Notes under the pieces: generated by a model
What the model was told of the DNA's origin: nothing
Seen by the model: the letters and a program-made list of their open reading frames with translations, nothing else
Database searches by the model: none
Shown here: piece after piece, positions 8,102 through 16,074 of the stretch
Numbering within the stretch: position 1 is the first letter of the stretch
Layout: the number at the start of each line of letters is the position of its first letter
Program-made: the position numbers and the translations under genes
IMG/VR virus record: IMGVR_UViG_3300027600_000006
Location: 1-29,597 of that record
DNA length: 29,597 bases
Source: a virus
Direction: 5' to 3' (one strand)

Positions 8102-8448
8102 CCGACCTTCCAGTTTGTTCCGTCTGAATATACAGGCGTTTTAACTGCCCCACCCGCAGCCACAGTTGAACCAAACGTAGGCGACAAAGCATCCGATACA
8201 AACGCCCTAGCCCCAATCCCAGATGTGGCTGCACTTGGTAGGGTTGCTACTGTATAAACGGTAAGGGCGGGAAGTATCCCGCTATCTGTATTTAGTTGAT
8301 CTAATATTCCTTGTATACGATTAAAGTACAAGCGCAAAACATTACCAAGCTGACCTTGATATATGGCCGAGTATTGCTCCGGTGCTGTTGGTAGTGCAGG
8401 TGCCGCAATCCTATTAAGATCAGACTCAGAGGTAACAATGAATGTCAT
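8098..8448 (-). CDS. Small tail/fibre-associated protein (116 aa)
   Basis: The ATG overlaps the stop of the 711-residue protein (ATGA). An N-terminal helical part (about 20-55, with AIYQGQLGNVLRLYFNRI) could trimerise. It is followed by a short beta segment ending in YSDGTNWKVG, a terminus often seen in fibre or collar proteins in which a strand displays Gly-Thr-x-Trp. I infer a small fibre or nozzle-associated virion protein. No specific family is recognised. The next gene downstream is the ACP. Confidence 0.8.
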   Translation of the reverse strand: MTFIVTSESDLNRIAAPALPTAPEQYSAIYQGQLGNVLRLYFNRIQGILDQLNTDSGILPALTVYTVATLPSAATSGIGARAFVSDALSPTFGSTVAAGGAVKTPVYSDGTNWKVG

Positions 8449-10580
8449 CGTCTTCCATCCTGTCTAATGTCTAGACGGGGTGAGCCTAGTTGCCAAGTAA
8501 CTCCAGTGGCTGTAGATCTAACTTCCATAGATATTTGACGGCCTCTTACCCTTGTATAGATCTGCCCCGTAAACTCTTCAATAGGAAGAGTTGCCGTGCG
8601 AGTGATCGTGGCAGAAGCATTACCACCTACAGACTGAGGGTTGTTGTATCCAGAGCCTGAGTTTTGCATAGGTTTTAGATACATCGTAACTTGCGGGCTT
8701 GCCGCCGTAGATCCACGGAATGTAATGTCTGGCACTACGCGCCATATAAATCCAAACCTATCTCCATCCTCAAGGTCAAATTCTGCGGATGTAATGTAAG
8801 CCTCAATAGGAAGAGTAGTTCCAGTAGCGTTGTCATCAACCCCAAATTCATGGTCAACTATGTTGTAGTCGTAAGTAGCCGCAATTGGATAATCTCTTAA
8901 ACCAGAGTCAAACCATGCTGTTCTTGCCATAAACCCGTAATACCAAACACCCATACCGCCTTTGCCGTCTGGCTCAAGGTAGTTATAGACAACATAACGA
9001 TCCACAGTAGTAGAGCCTTCAGAACAGTAGAACCACCAGATCTCGTTGAAACCTTCGTTTGTTCCCGCTACTACTTGCTCAAATTGCTGTCTGTCAATGT
9101 CTTCAAATATGTATTGACGCAGATCGCATGAAAGAGTTTGTGTGCGTCCATCATATTTATAAAACTTATCTACGCCCATCCAATACGCTACACCGTTGGC
9201 ATAAGCAACAGCATTTGGCCCCGCTATAGACAGGTTATCTCCTACTAGTTGAGAACCCCAAACTACAGGCGCTCCTACATACTGAAGAGAATACAAAGAT
9301 GAGTCAGTCCATACCAAGATCTCTTGACGGGCTTGAGCCGCAGTTATGATTTCAGAACCGTGCGATAAGCGGAGATCGCCTGCCGTATTAGTTGCAGATG
9401 GAGTCCATTCCACTACGGATTCTTGGCTAGACCAACGAATCTGCATAGGATCTTGAGTAGTAGATCCAAGCGCATTACATCCAAAAGCAAACACATATCT
9501 ACTTGTATCAGAGACAAGGATAACGTTCTGTACTGTTGGACAGTTAGATGCGCTGGCTAGACTGGCAATATTGATACCTCGCGGGGATACAGAATGAACA
9601 CCAGACTGGGTGCCTGTTGTAATTATGTTTGCCCCACCAAAAGTGGCGGTCAAATTACAAGTAGCTCCAGAAACATTGGCTACATAGTAGACAGTACCTA
9701 CAGATAATCCCGTGGGCAAAGCTCCCGTAGTAGTCAATTGAATAGCTGTTCCGTTAGGCAGATTAGTCAAACTAGAAAAAGTAACCACAGCTGGAGAAGC
9801 AATCGTCACCGTAAAAGTGGAACTTGTTACACCTAGATTAGCATTCCATAGATAGATAGCACCGCCCCGTGCGCCAAAGATTAAGTCTTGCCCAAAGTTA
9901 TTTTGGCTCCAAAGACGCATGGCATCTGTAATAGTCGCACCAAATCCCCATGTTCCATATCCCCAAAGACCAGTCCCCCAGCCTGTTAATGGAACAGCAT
10001 AAGCGGGGCCAGTATTAATCTGATATTGAGTAACCACAGAACCACCGCCGGGCGATCCTGATGCATCTGTCGCATTTGCTGTGGCTGAGACTGTGATCCT
10101 ATATGTGTTTACATCAACAACCGTGACTTGAAACTCACCAGTCAAAACAGCGGCGGTAATGTTTCCACCTAACCCCACAATTCCAGCGCCGCTAAAAGTT
10201 ACATAGTCGTTTGTTATACATCCATGAGCCGTATCCGTTACAGAGATCACGCTTGAACTGGCTGTAGCCGTGAAAGGATTTGACAGGGTAACGGTGTCCC
10301 TAATAGGGGTTATGTCGTTATATATGCCGCCGCGCTCAATATAGAACTTGAGGTTAGTTCCTACGCCAAGTAAATTTAGAGCAGATAAAGTTACCCAGCA
10401 CCACAAAGAACGGCATACGCCTAAAAACGTACTGGCGGAGATGCGTTGCCACCCGCCTATTTTTTCAGGTGTGCCTTGGCGGAAGCGGATTTTGTCGCAG
10501 TCATACCAACCGCCTTCGGTTGTATAGCGAGTGTTCTCCTTATTGACCCCCGGCCTTAGTAGTATTTTTTTAAGTGGCAT
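8445..10580 (-). CDS. Tail nozzle-like structural protein (711 aa)
   Basis: The start at 10580 has AGGA upstream and lies eight bases after the endolysin stop. The N-terminus contains the conserved-looking GGWYDCDKIRFRQGTPEKIGGW (about 23-44, with IRFRQG and GGW central). Residues 108-168 form a beta module with the AHG...TGEF...VNTYRITV pattern. A similar module occurs in the protein at 25007. The remainder is beta-rich, with many aromatic Trp/Tyr blades (for example WSSQESVVEW near 390). The C-terminus ends IYTRVRGRQISMEV...WQLGSPRLDIRQDGRR. Size, beta-propeller-like pattern and ending resemble P22 gp10 or T7 gp12-type tail hub and nozzle proteins. Family assignment is from pattern memory only. 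Confidence 0.85.
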   Translation of the reverse strand: MPLKKILLRPGVNKENTRYTTEGGWYDCDKIRFRQGTPEKIGGWQRISASTFLGVCRSLWCWVTLSALNLLGVGTNLKFYIERGGIYNDITPIRDTVTLSNPFTATASSSVISVTDTAHGCITNDYVTFSGAGIVGLGGNITAAVLTGEFQVTVVDVNTYRITVSATANATDASGSPGGGSVVTQYQINTGPAYAVPLTGWGTGLWGYGTWGFGATITDAMRLWSQNNFGQDLIFGARGGAIYLWNANLGVTSSTFTVTIASPAVVTFSSLTNLPNGTAIQLTTTGALPTGLSVGTVYYVANVSGATCNLTATFGGANIITTGTQSGVHSVSPRGINIASLASASNCPTVQNVILVSDTSRYVFAFGCNALGSTTQDPMQIRWSSQESVVEWTPSATNTAGDLRLSHGSEIITAAQARQEILVWTDSSLYSLQYVGAPVVWGSQLVGDNLSIAGPNAVAYANGVAYWMGVDKFYKYDGRTQTLSCDLRQYIFEDIDRQQFEQVVAGTNEGFNEIWWFYCSEGSTTVDRYVVYNYLEPDGKGGMGVWYYGFMARTAWFDSGLRDYPIAATYDYNIVDHEFGVDDNATGTTLPIEAYITSAEFDLEDGDRFGFIWRVVPDITFRGSTAASPQVTMYLKPMQNSGSGYNNPQSVGGNASATITRTATLPIEEFTGQIYTRVRGRQISMEVRSTATGVTWQLGSPRLDIRQDGRR

Positions 10581-10588
10581 CTCAAATC

Positions 10589-11065
10589 CTATGACAAGAA
10601 CAGGGAGCGCTCGTCTTTACGGCGGTTTTCTAACCCTTTGAGTATTTTGCCACCCGCCTTGCAATACTTCAAGAGTTCTTCTGCCGCGCCTTCCATATCC
10701 CCGCGAAGAACCTTCTGACGGAGGGTTGAGCGCTGTAGTGTTCCCAGACCAACATTAAAACTAAAAGAGATAAGAGCATCGTACTGACCCTGAGTGAGGG
10801 GAACAGGACAGAACTGAACCACACCTCGCTCAAACCGAGCCAAATCTGCTTTAAGAATTCCATTGACTTCTTCCATGCTAAACGTGCGGTTGTCTGCGTC
10901 TTTAAGGGCAAACCCATCCCGCTCTTCTATCTTCATCTTGCCTTGCTCTGGGTACAGGACATGACCCACCCCCACCGTCCACAGCTTGGCTGGGCAACGA
11001 TAGGGCTTTTGACGCACACCTTCATGGTGCGTAATCATCTTCAGAGCTTTGTCTGACAGGTTCAT
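10589..11065 (-). CDS. GH24 lysozyme (endolysin)
   Basis: This peptidoglycan muramidase is needed for host lysis. I use the ATG at 11065 (MNLSDKALKM), which overlaps the holin stop as ATGA, instead of a start ten codons earlier inside the holin gene. The 158-residue product has Glu15 in HHEG, Cys24 and Thr30, spaced E-x8-C-x5-T. This is the GH24 triad with Cys where T4 lysozyme has Asp. GVGH follows at 32-35. The conserved phage-lysozyme segment LTQGQYDALISFSFNVG is present, as is RRKDERSLFL near the end. There is no signal or SAR segment, so release should depend on the holin immediately upstream. Confidence 0.95.
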   Translation of the reverse strand: MNLSDKALKMITHHEGVRQKPYRCPAKLWTVGVGHVLYPEQGKMKIEERDGFALKDADNRTFSMEEVNGILKADLARFERGVVQFCPVPLTQGQYDALISFSFNVGLGTLQRSTLRQKVLRGDMEGAAEELLKYCKAGGKILKGLENRRKDERSLFLS

Positions 11066-11568
11066 TTCTTGCCAAAGGCTTGTGTACCAAACCAAAATGA
11101 CACCACAGATGCCCAGATGATCTGAGTCTCGTTATCCCACAGCAGATCTAACGCAACCTCAAATGGCACTTCCTTGTAGAAAGCAAACCAAAAGCCAAAG
11201 ATTTCTACAAAGGCAAACAAGATGAACAAGCCATAAGTTATGGCAGGACGCACCATAGCGCGAGCGTTTACTACCCACTGGCTGGCTCCTTGACCGATAG
11301 CAATATCATGGGCATACAGGGCTTGGCGCTCTTGCATAGCCGTCTGTGCGTTGGTCACTTCAGCGTTAATCTGAATCTGTTCTGTCTGGATATGCTCAAT
11401 CTTTTCTTGTGCTTCTAAGCCAGCCTTTTTCAAAGTCAACTCGCGCTCAGTCTGCATCTGTGCCAAGGCTAGTTCATGCGACTTGTCTGCACGGTCTTGG
11501 AAGAAGTCCATCAGTTTAGGTAACCCGCCCATCAGGAAAGACAGTAGGGTTGAGAATAGTGTCATCAT
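11062..11568 (-). CDS. Holin, three-TM type (gene-transfer-agent holin-like)
   Basis: The product has 168 residues. It has a hydrophobic N-terminal segment (about 4-22), a long charged coiled coil (about 25-88) and two clear membrane segments (about 107-130, starting VRPAITYGLF, and about 147-162, ASVVSFWFG). It ends FGTQAFGKK. A coiled coil followed by an RP-initiated TM pair matches the GTA_holin_3TM-type families. The ATG at 11568 overlaps the preceding small gene's stop (ATGA), and its own stop overlaps the endolysin start. The expected role is a membrane lesion that times endolysin access. Confidence 0.85.
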   Translation of the reverse strand: MMTLFSTLLSFLMGGLPKLMDFFQDRADKSHELALAQMQTERELTLKKAGLEAQEKIEHIQTEQIQINAEVTNAQTAMQERQALYAHDIAIGQGASQWVVNARAMVRPAITYGLFILFAFVEIFGFWFAFYKEVPFEVALDLLWDNETQIIWASVVSFWFGTQAFGKK

Positions 11569-11732
11569 TTTGATTCCTTTAATTCACGTTTCAACTTACG
11601 CAACTCTTTGATTTCTTGCTTGAGTTGTGCCTTCATATATAGGGTTTCTACGTATGCCATCGAGGTTACTCCAACAATTACGCATATCGCCACTCCTATC
11701 AATATCCAGTAGACCAGCTTCGTAGTTGCCAC
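11565..11732 (-). CDS. Small TM plus coiled-coil protein, lysis cassette (55 aa)
   Basis: A short frame starts with GTG at 11732 (GGTGG a few bases upstream) and ends in an ATGA overlap with the holin gene. Its start lies 34 bases inside the preceding gene. The product has one N-terminal membrane helix (about 6-26, LVYWILIGVAICVIVGVT) followed by a basic/acidic helix (KAQLKQEIKELRKLKRELK). This architecture resembles an inner-membrane spanin or holin accessory protein, but the length is short for Rz and no Rz1-like lipobox gene is seen. The start codon choice is the main uncertainty. Confidence 0.7.
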   Translation of the reverse strand: MATTKLVYWILIGVAICVIVGVTSMAYVETLYMKAQLKQEIKELRKLKRELKESK

Positions 11733-12388
11733 ATGAACCACCCAAAAAACATAGATATAAACACAACTGCGACCCCACTACTTACCAGCCCAATCAATTC
11801 AATCTCTTCTTGCTCCTGTTTCCACCTTGCCAACCTAGTCTTGCGAATTGTTTCTGCCCTAGCCCATTCCTGTTCACGTTCAATCTTTTGGTGCATCTTG
11901 AGGAATCTACTGTACAAGTCCTTCAACTCAGGCGGGGCGTAGACCATTGCCTCCCTAGTCTGCTCCATCAACTTCTCCAGTTGCAACTCAATCAATGCCC
12001 GCTCTATGGCTTTTTGACTGGTGTTTTGCGCTGGGTCATAGTTGGTTTTGCTTGTCTCCTCTAGTTCAAGGTAATGGTTGTTAATCTGTTGTTGTGTGTC
12101 AAAGAGGACTCCGAGGTTTGCCCCAATCTCGCTGATGAGTTTGAGTTCAAGGGCTTCATAGGACTGTTGCTGTTTGGCTGTGGCTTTCTTTTGCGCCACA
12201 GGCTTTGCTTCTGACTTGGCTGGTTTACTAGCGAATAAACTAACGAACCAATCAAAAATGCCCTTGATTGCCTTGACATCGGAGATAACCCCCTCAACCG
12301 TCTTCTTTGCGCCCTCAAGTTCCATACGCCCCTCATGGAGCATAGAACATCCCTGCTTAATAAAGCCAACAGCGGCTTGAGCCGCCAT
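11699..12388 (-). CDS. Membrane-anchored helical protein, lysis region (229 aa)
   Basis: The first ATG (12388) has no good ribosome binding site. Internal ATGs at residues 16 and 22 have purine-rich upstream sequence, so the start is uncertain. The N-terminus (AAVGFIKQGCSMLHEGRMEL) resembles proteins I recall from marine and freshwater phages. A Lys/Ala/Gln linker (about 54-75) is followed by a long helical region (75-190). A single C-terminal TM (about 197-220, LVSSGVAVVFISMFFGWFMW) is followed by a short tail. The topology suggests a tail-anchored or cytoplasmic-domain membrane protein. It lies before the small TM protein, holin and endolysin, so a lysis or virion-membrane role is plausible but unproven. 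Confidence 0.8.
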   Translation of the reverse strand: MAAQAAVGFIKQGCSMLHEGRMELEGAKKTVEGVISDVKAIKGIFDWFVSLFASKPAKSEAKPVAQKKATAKQQQSYEALELKLISEIGANLGVLFDTQQQINNHYLELEETSKTNYDPAQNTSQKAIERALIELQLEKLMEQTREAMVYAPPELKDLYSRFLKMHQKIEREQEWARAETIRKTRLARWKQEQEEIELIGLVSSGVAVVFISMFFGWFMWQLRSWSTGY

Positions 12389-12412
12389 AAGTAGGGTGAA
12401 TGGGTCAATGGC

Positions 12413-12568
12413 TTACTCCGCTGGTTCGGTCTTTGGCAACTGAGGTTCTACCTGACTACGCAACTTTGTGTACAACGGATGAGCGTTGGACTGGGTTGGT
12501 AATTGACCGATGATGTTAATAACGTCAACGGCTTCTTGTGCGGTCAGGGTGATTGCAATGTCGCTCAT
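12413..12568 (-). CDS. Small conserved phage protein (51 aa)
   Basis: A short frame starts with ATG at 12568, overlapping the stop of the preceding gene as ATGA. It encodes MSDIAITLTAQEAVDVINII followed by GQLPTQSNAHPLYTKL and a Pro/Glu-rich end. The predicted strand-helix-helix looks like other tiny phage proteins found near fibre genes. The function is unknown. Coupling and the absence of any competing frame support it as real. Confidence 0.7.
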   Translation of the reverse strand: MSDIAITLTAQEAVDVINIIGQLPTQSNAHPLYTKLRSQVEPQLPKTEPAE

Positions 12569-12777
12569 GCTGATGCATCCTCTAGCGGTGTCATGTTCTC
12601 AGTTGTCCAAAAGTCTTTGGCAAGCATAATCTTTAGATGCTCTTTATTACGAGCCAAGCAGTCTGCCCAATCTTCTGCTGTCATGCCTTCTGGCTGTCCA
12701 GCGTTAATCAGGTTTACTGAATCCATTGCGGCAGAGTAGTGCTTTGCAATTTGCTGTGCTTCTGTTAATTCATTCAT
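12565..12777 (-). CDS. Small helical phage protein (70 aa)
   Basis: The start overlaps the stop of the fibre gene (ATGA). The product is helical, acidic and has Trp-containing segments (MTAEDWADCLARNKEHLKIM and AKDFWTTENMTPLEDA). I recognise this pattern from small uncharacterised proteins in phage tail-fibre neighbourhoods. No enzyme or DNA-binding motif is visible. It could act as a fibre-assembly helper; this is a guess from position. Confidence 0.8.
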   Translation of the reverse strand: MNELTEAQQIAKHYSAAMDSVNLINAGQPEGMTAEDWADCLARNKEHLKIMLAKDFWTTENMTPLEDASA

Positions 12778-14147
12778 ATTCCCACCTTTGCTTTGAGTGC
12801 GGTAATTTCTGTGGCTTGTGCATCAACGATATTCTTTAGTTCTTGGATTGCTTTAATTAACGGGCTAATAAACATTTCACGGCTAATTGCCTGTATGCCA
12901 TCTGCGCCTTCATCCCATCCAGCAAAGGTATCTACGCCTTCTGCATCCAAGGCCGTTTTGACTTCTTGAGCAATTAAGCCATGAATGACTGTTGTTGTGT
13001 CGCGAATGTTTTTTTCTTTGTAGTATGGGTTATCTTGCTCTAGTTCGTTGCTAGGTTTCCAAGTAAACTTTACAGGGCGTAAACGATTGATGAACGATAA
13101 ACCAAGAGAATCATCTTGTATGTTTTTCTTCATTCTTACATCGGATGTTTGAGTCCATGTGGCGTTTACAGTATATGAGTTGTATATTTTTCCTAAATCA
13201 CTACCAAGTGCTACTGTATTTGTTCCTTGACCAGAAAAATTAAACCCAACAACAATTTCCCTAGTATTTGCTACGGCAGAACCACGAGTTGCTGAACCAA
13301 TATAAGTATTACCGCCACCAGTTGTAGTAGCAGTTGTTGCATTTCCAGCGTTATTACCTACAAATGTATTGCTATCGCCTGTCGTTACTGCATATCCTGC
13401 GGAAGCACCAAGAAATGTATTATTTCCTTGTGTACCATTATGACTATACCCAGCCGTATAACCTACTGCTGTATTGTTAGATGCTGTGGTGTTTGCTTGA
13501 AGTGCTTGGTCACCAAGTGCGGTATTAAACTGCCCTGTAGTGTTTGCTTTTAAAGTCCACAAACCAAAAGCCGCATTACTTGTGCCAGTAGTAGTGGCAA
13601 GCATGGATTGATAACCAGTTGCGGTATTTCCTGCTACTGTATTTGCATATAGAGCCTGATAACCTACTGCTGTGTTGAAAGATGTTGTTGTGTTGGAACG
13701 CAGGGCTTCATTACCAAATGCAGTATTTGTTGAGCCAGTAGTGTTACTAGCAAGAGCGTAAGTACCAAAACCACTATTGTTTGCGCCTGTTGTGTTTGCT
13801 GTTAAAGACTGAAAACCAAGAGCATTGTTTTGTGAGCCAGATGTGTTGGCTTTTAATGATTGATAACCAAATGCAGTTGTATATAAAGCACCAGTAGTTT
13901 GCGTAGATGCGGCTTGATAACCGACTGCTGTATTTGCGTCTGAAGTAGTGTTAGCCGCTAAAGCAGAAGTGCCGATTGCAACGCTCAAACTCCCTGTCGT
14001 ATTGGCATTTAAAGCACTAGCACCCACAGCCGTGTTAGTAGATACCTCACCACCACCACGACCTACAGTCATGCCGTCTACTGATGCTGATGTGCCTGAT
14101 GCTGTTACAGGAGAAATTCCTGTGTCCCCGTTTATGACCACTGGCAT
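12774..14147 (-). CDS. Repeat-containing tail fibre/adhesin with Peptidase_S74 chaperone (457 aa)
   Basis: The start at 14147 follows AAGGAAAAA. The N-terminus (VVINGDTGI, 3-11) resembles that of the fibre at 16075 and may be the virion attachment part. Residues 38-286 are about 15 degenerate repeats of roughly 17 residues (NTAVGYQAL.ANTTG), similar in style to trimeric autotransporter (YadA-type) head repeats. They are expected to form a trimeric beta-roll. Residues 335-445 form a Peptidase_S74 intramolecular chaperone with the catalytic dyad Ser335 and Lys340 in SDVRMK and a C-terminal coiled coil (AIQELKNIV...). The chaperone should trimerise the fibre and then cut itself off after Thr334. 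A receptor-binding role is likely. Confidence 0.92.
   Translation of the reverse strand: MPVVINGDTGISPVTASGTSASVDGMTVGRGGGEVSTNTAVGASALNANTTGSLSVAIGTSALAANTTSDANTAVGYQAASTQTTGALYTTAFGYQSLKANTSGSQNNALGFQSLTANTTGANNSGFGTYALASNTTGSTNTAFGNEALRSNTTTSFNTAVGYQALYANTVAGNTATGYQSMLATTTGTSNAAFGLWTLKANTTGQFNTALGDQALQANTTASNNTAVGYTAGYSHNGTQGNNTFLGASAGYAVTTGDSNTFVGNNAGNATTATTTGGGNTYIGSATRGSAVANTREIVVGFNFSGQGTNTVALGSDLGKIYNSYTVNATWTQTSDVRMKKNIQDDSLGLSFINRLRPVKFTWKPSNELEQDNPYYKEKNIRDTTTVIHGLIAQEVKTALDAEGVDTFAGWDEGADGIQAISREMFISPLIKAIQELKNIVDAQATEITALKAKVGI
13290..14036 (-). repeat. About 15 degenerate 17-residue coding repeats
   Basis: Within the fibre gene, each unit encodes an NTA(V/F/L)G(Y/F)QAL.ANTTG-like block. 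The last four units drift to shorter NTF(L/V)G.(S/N)AG forms. DNA copies are strongly diverged, with recurrent gtgtttgct and gctgtattg words on the plus strand. The array could still allow recombination-based length change. Confidence 0.85.
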
Positions 14148-14159
14148 AGTACTTTTTCC

Positions 14160-15284
14160 TTACTTAGTTTCTAGCGCCACGATTCGGGCGGTTAGTGCGT
14201 TGATTGTTTCGGCTTGTGTGTCGTTTATTGCTTTTAGTTCTTGTATAGCCGCTGTTAGCGTTGCTACTAGGAATGATGTGTCAATGCTTTGGTGCATTGG
14301 TTTTCCATCATCGTCTACTGCGTCTTTTGTCCCTTCAACCGCTTGAGGGCAAACCTCTGCTAACTCATGGGCTATAAAACCTTCCCCATCAGAACCATCA
14401 ACTTTCCACTTATATGTAACAGGTTTAAGTTGTGCTACTTTAGCCAATGCACCCGTCATTGGCGCAATGTCTTCTTTTAGGCGGTAATCAGATGCAGTGT
14501 TATATGCAGTTGCAGAGCCAGTTACAGATATATTTCCGACAGCCGTTGCGTTGTACTTAAATTCTTGAATTTGCCCTGTTGATGTGTTTCTATTAAGAAT
14601 TACATTAAGTCCCGGTGCTGTTGTACCTATTGGATAAGTTGCATCACCAACTTTTGCAAACGTACCAGTAGTAGCGTTCCATGTTTCTACTGAACCAGTA
14701 GTTCGAAACCAAACACCACCGCTAGAGTCGATACGCATACGCTCTGCTAAGTTGCTTCCATTAGGGCGTGTCATAAACTTCAATGCGCCAGCATAATTTC
14801 CAGAGGTACTGTTTTCTTTAATTCCTGCTACAGAACCCATTCCAGCAAGACCGCTACTACCATCATATGTAGCAACAAACAAGAGAGAAGGGCCGACACC
14901 AGCGGCTTGTGCTGTTGTGCTTACCAATCCTTGCAATACATTTGTATCACCCTCACCAGCATCTGTAACTGCCCCTTGCGCTCTTAAACGATAATTTGAA
15001 CTTGTCGCTCCAACCATCACATTACCAGAGGAATCAATACGCATAGCCTCCGCACCACCTTCACTAAAAGCAATGGTGTCAGCGGCAGGGAAGAAGATGC
15101 CTGTGTTGGTATCACCTGTAGTAGTAATGGCAGGGAGTGCCGCTGTACCCGCTACAAACGCTGTTCTTTGGTTTGCGTCTATCGTGACTGCCGCTGTAGA
15201 TGCAGTTTGTAGTTGCAAAATTCCCGAAGTATCAGCAGTCGTAACCACCCCTGCGGAAGTTGAAGCATTTATTGAGGCTACCAT
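14160..15284 (-). CDS. Tail fibre with Peptidase_S74 chaperone (374 aa)
   Basis: The start at 15284 has AAAGGA just upstream, overlapping the end of the HNH gene. The N-terminal half is Thr/Ala/Gly-rich beta structure with the fibre signature EAMRIDSSGNVMVGA (near 75), repeated in shorter form near 165 (ERMRIDSSGGVWF). The C-terminal 110 residues form a Peptidase_S74 domain: Ser265 and Lys270 in SDYRLK, then DGEGFIAHEL and SIDTSFLVATL, and a trimerising helix ending IVALETK. Self-cleavage before Ser265 is expected. Together with the next fibre gene it gives two S74-type fibres in tandem, probably alternative or cooperating receptor-binding proteins. Confidence 0.93.
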   Translation of the reverse strand: MVASINASTSAGVVTTADTSGILQLQTASTAAVTIDANQRTAFVAGTAALPAITTTGDTNTGIFFPAADTIAFSEGGAEAMRIDSSGNVMVGATSSNYRLRAQGAVTDAGEGDTNVLQGLVSTTAQAAGVGPSLLFVATYDGSSGLAGMGSVAGIKENSTSGNYAGALKFMTRPNGSNLAERMRIDSSGGVWFRTTGSVETWNATTGTFAKVGDATYPIGTTAPGLNVILNRNTSTGQIQEFKYNATAVGNISVTGSATAYNTASDYRLKEDIAPMTGALAKVAQLKPVTYKWKVDGSDGEGFIAHELAEVCPQAVEGTKDAVDDDGKPMHQSIDTSFLVATLTAAIQELKAINDTQAETINALTARIVALETK

Positions 15285-15287
15285 GTC

Positions 15288-15905
15288 TTATCCTTTCAGA
15301 GCCGCAAGTGGTTGCATGGCTTTTTCCATAGTCCAACCAGCCTTTAATCTGGAGCGCAAAGTTGTTGGTTGCATACCTAATTCCTTTTCCCATTGTGAAC
15401 GAGTTTGGCGTTTACCATCCCATTCAATAAAAATATTAGCCCGTGTATTGTTTGCTTGCTGTTCACGAGTAGCCCAACGGCAATTAGCCTTATGGTAATT
15501 ACCATTGAAGTCTATGCGGTCAAGGCTAAGTCCTTCTGGTGCTTCACCCATGTCTTGTAGGAAGTTTTCAAAAGCATCCCAACGTTCATCATAAGTAATT
15601 CCACGGCAAGAATAGTCTTGATTGATGCGATTACAGCGATTACGCATTGCTTCCCACAATTTATATGTGCGGGTTTTGCTCATGCCATGCGTGATGTTTG
15701 ACTTGGCTATACGCTTTGTATGCTCACATCCACACGAACTAATCTTGCCTTGCACCATGTCAGTAGCAGGAATGTTCTTTTGAGTACCGCAATCACATAG
15801 GCACAGCCACCAAGCACCATTGTGCTGGCGTTGCTTCTCACCTAACTGCAAAACAGTCAGGCTACCAAAGCGAAAGCCTTGTAGGTTATTAAGAGGTTTG
15901 CCCAT
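15288..15905 (-). CDS. HNH homing endonuclease-like protein
   Basis: I choose the ATG at 15905 (MGKPLNN), preceded by GAGGAAG; it overlaps the previous small gene by 17 bases. The 205-residue product has an N-terminal zinc-binding cluster (Cys35, Cys37 and Cys39 in CLCDCG; Cys58 and Cys60 in SCGCEH). It also has an HNH-type nuclease core (LDRIDFNGNYHKANCRWATREQQANNTR region, with Asp129, His138, Asn141 and Asn152-153 candidates). The C-terminal DNA-binding repeat (WDGKRQTRSQWEKELGM then TLRSRLKAGWTMEKAM) is typical of phage HNH specificity modules. It is free-standing between fibre genes, transcribed with them, and probably a mobile selfish insertion that spreads by cutting related phages. 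No intron or intein boundary is visible. Confidence 0.9.
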   Translation of the reverse strand: MGKPLNNLQGFRFGSLTVLQLGEKQRQHNGAWWLCLCDCGTQKNIPATDMVQGKISSCGCEHTKRIAKSNITHGMSKTRTYKLWEAMRNRCNRINQDYSCRGITYDERWDAFENFLQDMGEAPEGLSLDRIDFNGNYHKANCRWATREQQANNTRANIFIEWDGKRQTRSQWEKELGMQPTTLRSRLKAGWTMEKAMQPLAALKG

Positions 15906-16074
15906 TGGGTACTTCCTCGTCTGCGCCATAGACCTTGCCACCTTCGGCTTGGTACTTCAAAAAGGCTTGGTAATCGGTGTTGTCTGGGTCAAATGGGATG
16001 CTGTCTTTTCCATCACGCAAAACAGAAAACACTTGATTTTCAATACCACTTTTAAGAAGTTTGTATGTTGTCAT
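15889..16074 (-). CDS. Small fibre-associated protein (61 aa)
   Basis: The start at 16074 directly abuts the stop of the preceding fibre gene, with a CGGAG site. The sequence reads MTTYKLLKSG, then SIPFDPDNTDYQAFLKYQAEGG and a short acidic tail. The motif IPFDP-N-DY-FL-W/Y-AEG is, to my knowledge, common in tiny proteins placed after phage tail-fibre genes. Possible roles include fibre assembly chaperone; this is unproven. Its 3' end overlaps the HNH gene. Confidence 0.82.
   Translation of the reverse strand: MTTYKLLKSGIENQVFSVLRDGKDSIPFDPDNTDYQAFLKYQAEGGKVYGADEEVPNGQTS

Noticed and set aside
11596-11778. 60-residue minus-strand frame
   Set aside because: It overlaps the 55-residue TM-coiled-coil frame, which has better topology and ATGA coupling; this one has no recognisable features.
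13948-14346. 132-residue plus-strand frame
   Set aside because: It crosses the junction of two minus-strand fibre genes with strong domain evidence (S74, repeats).
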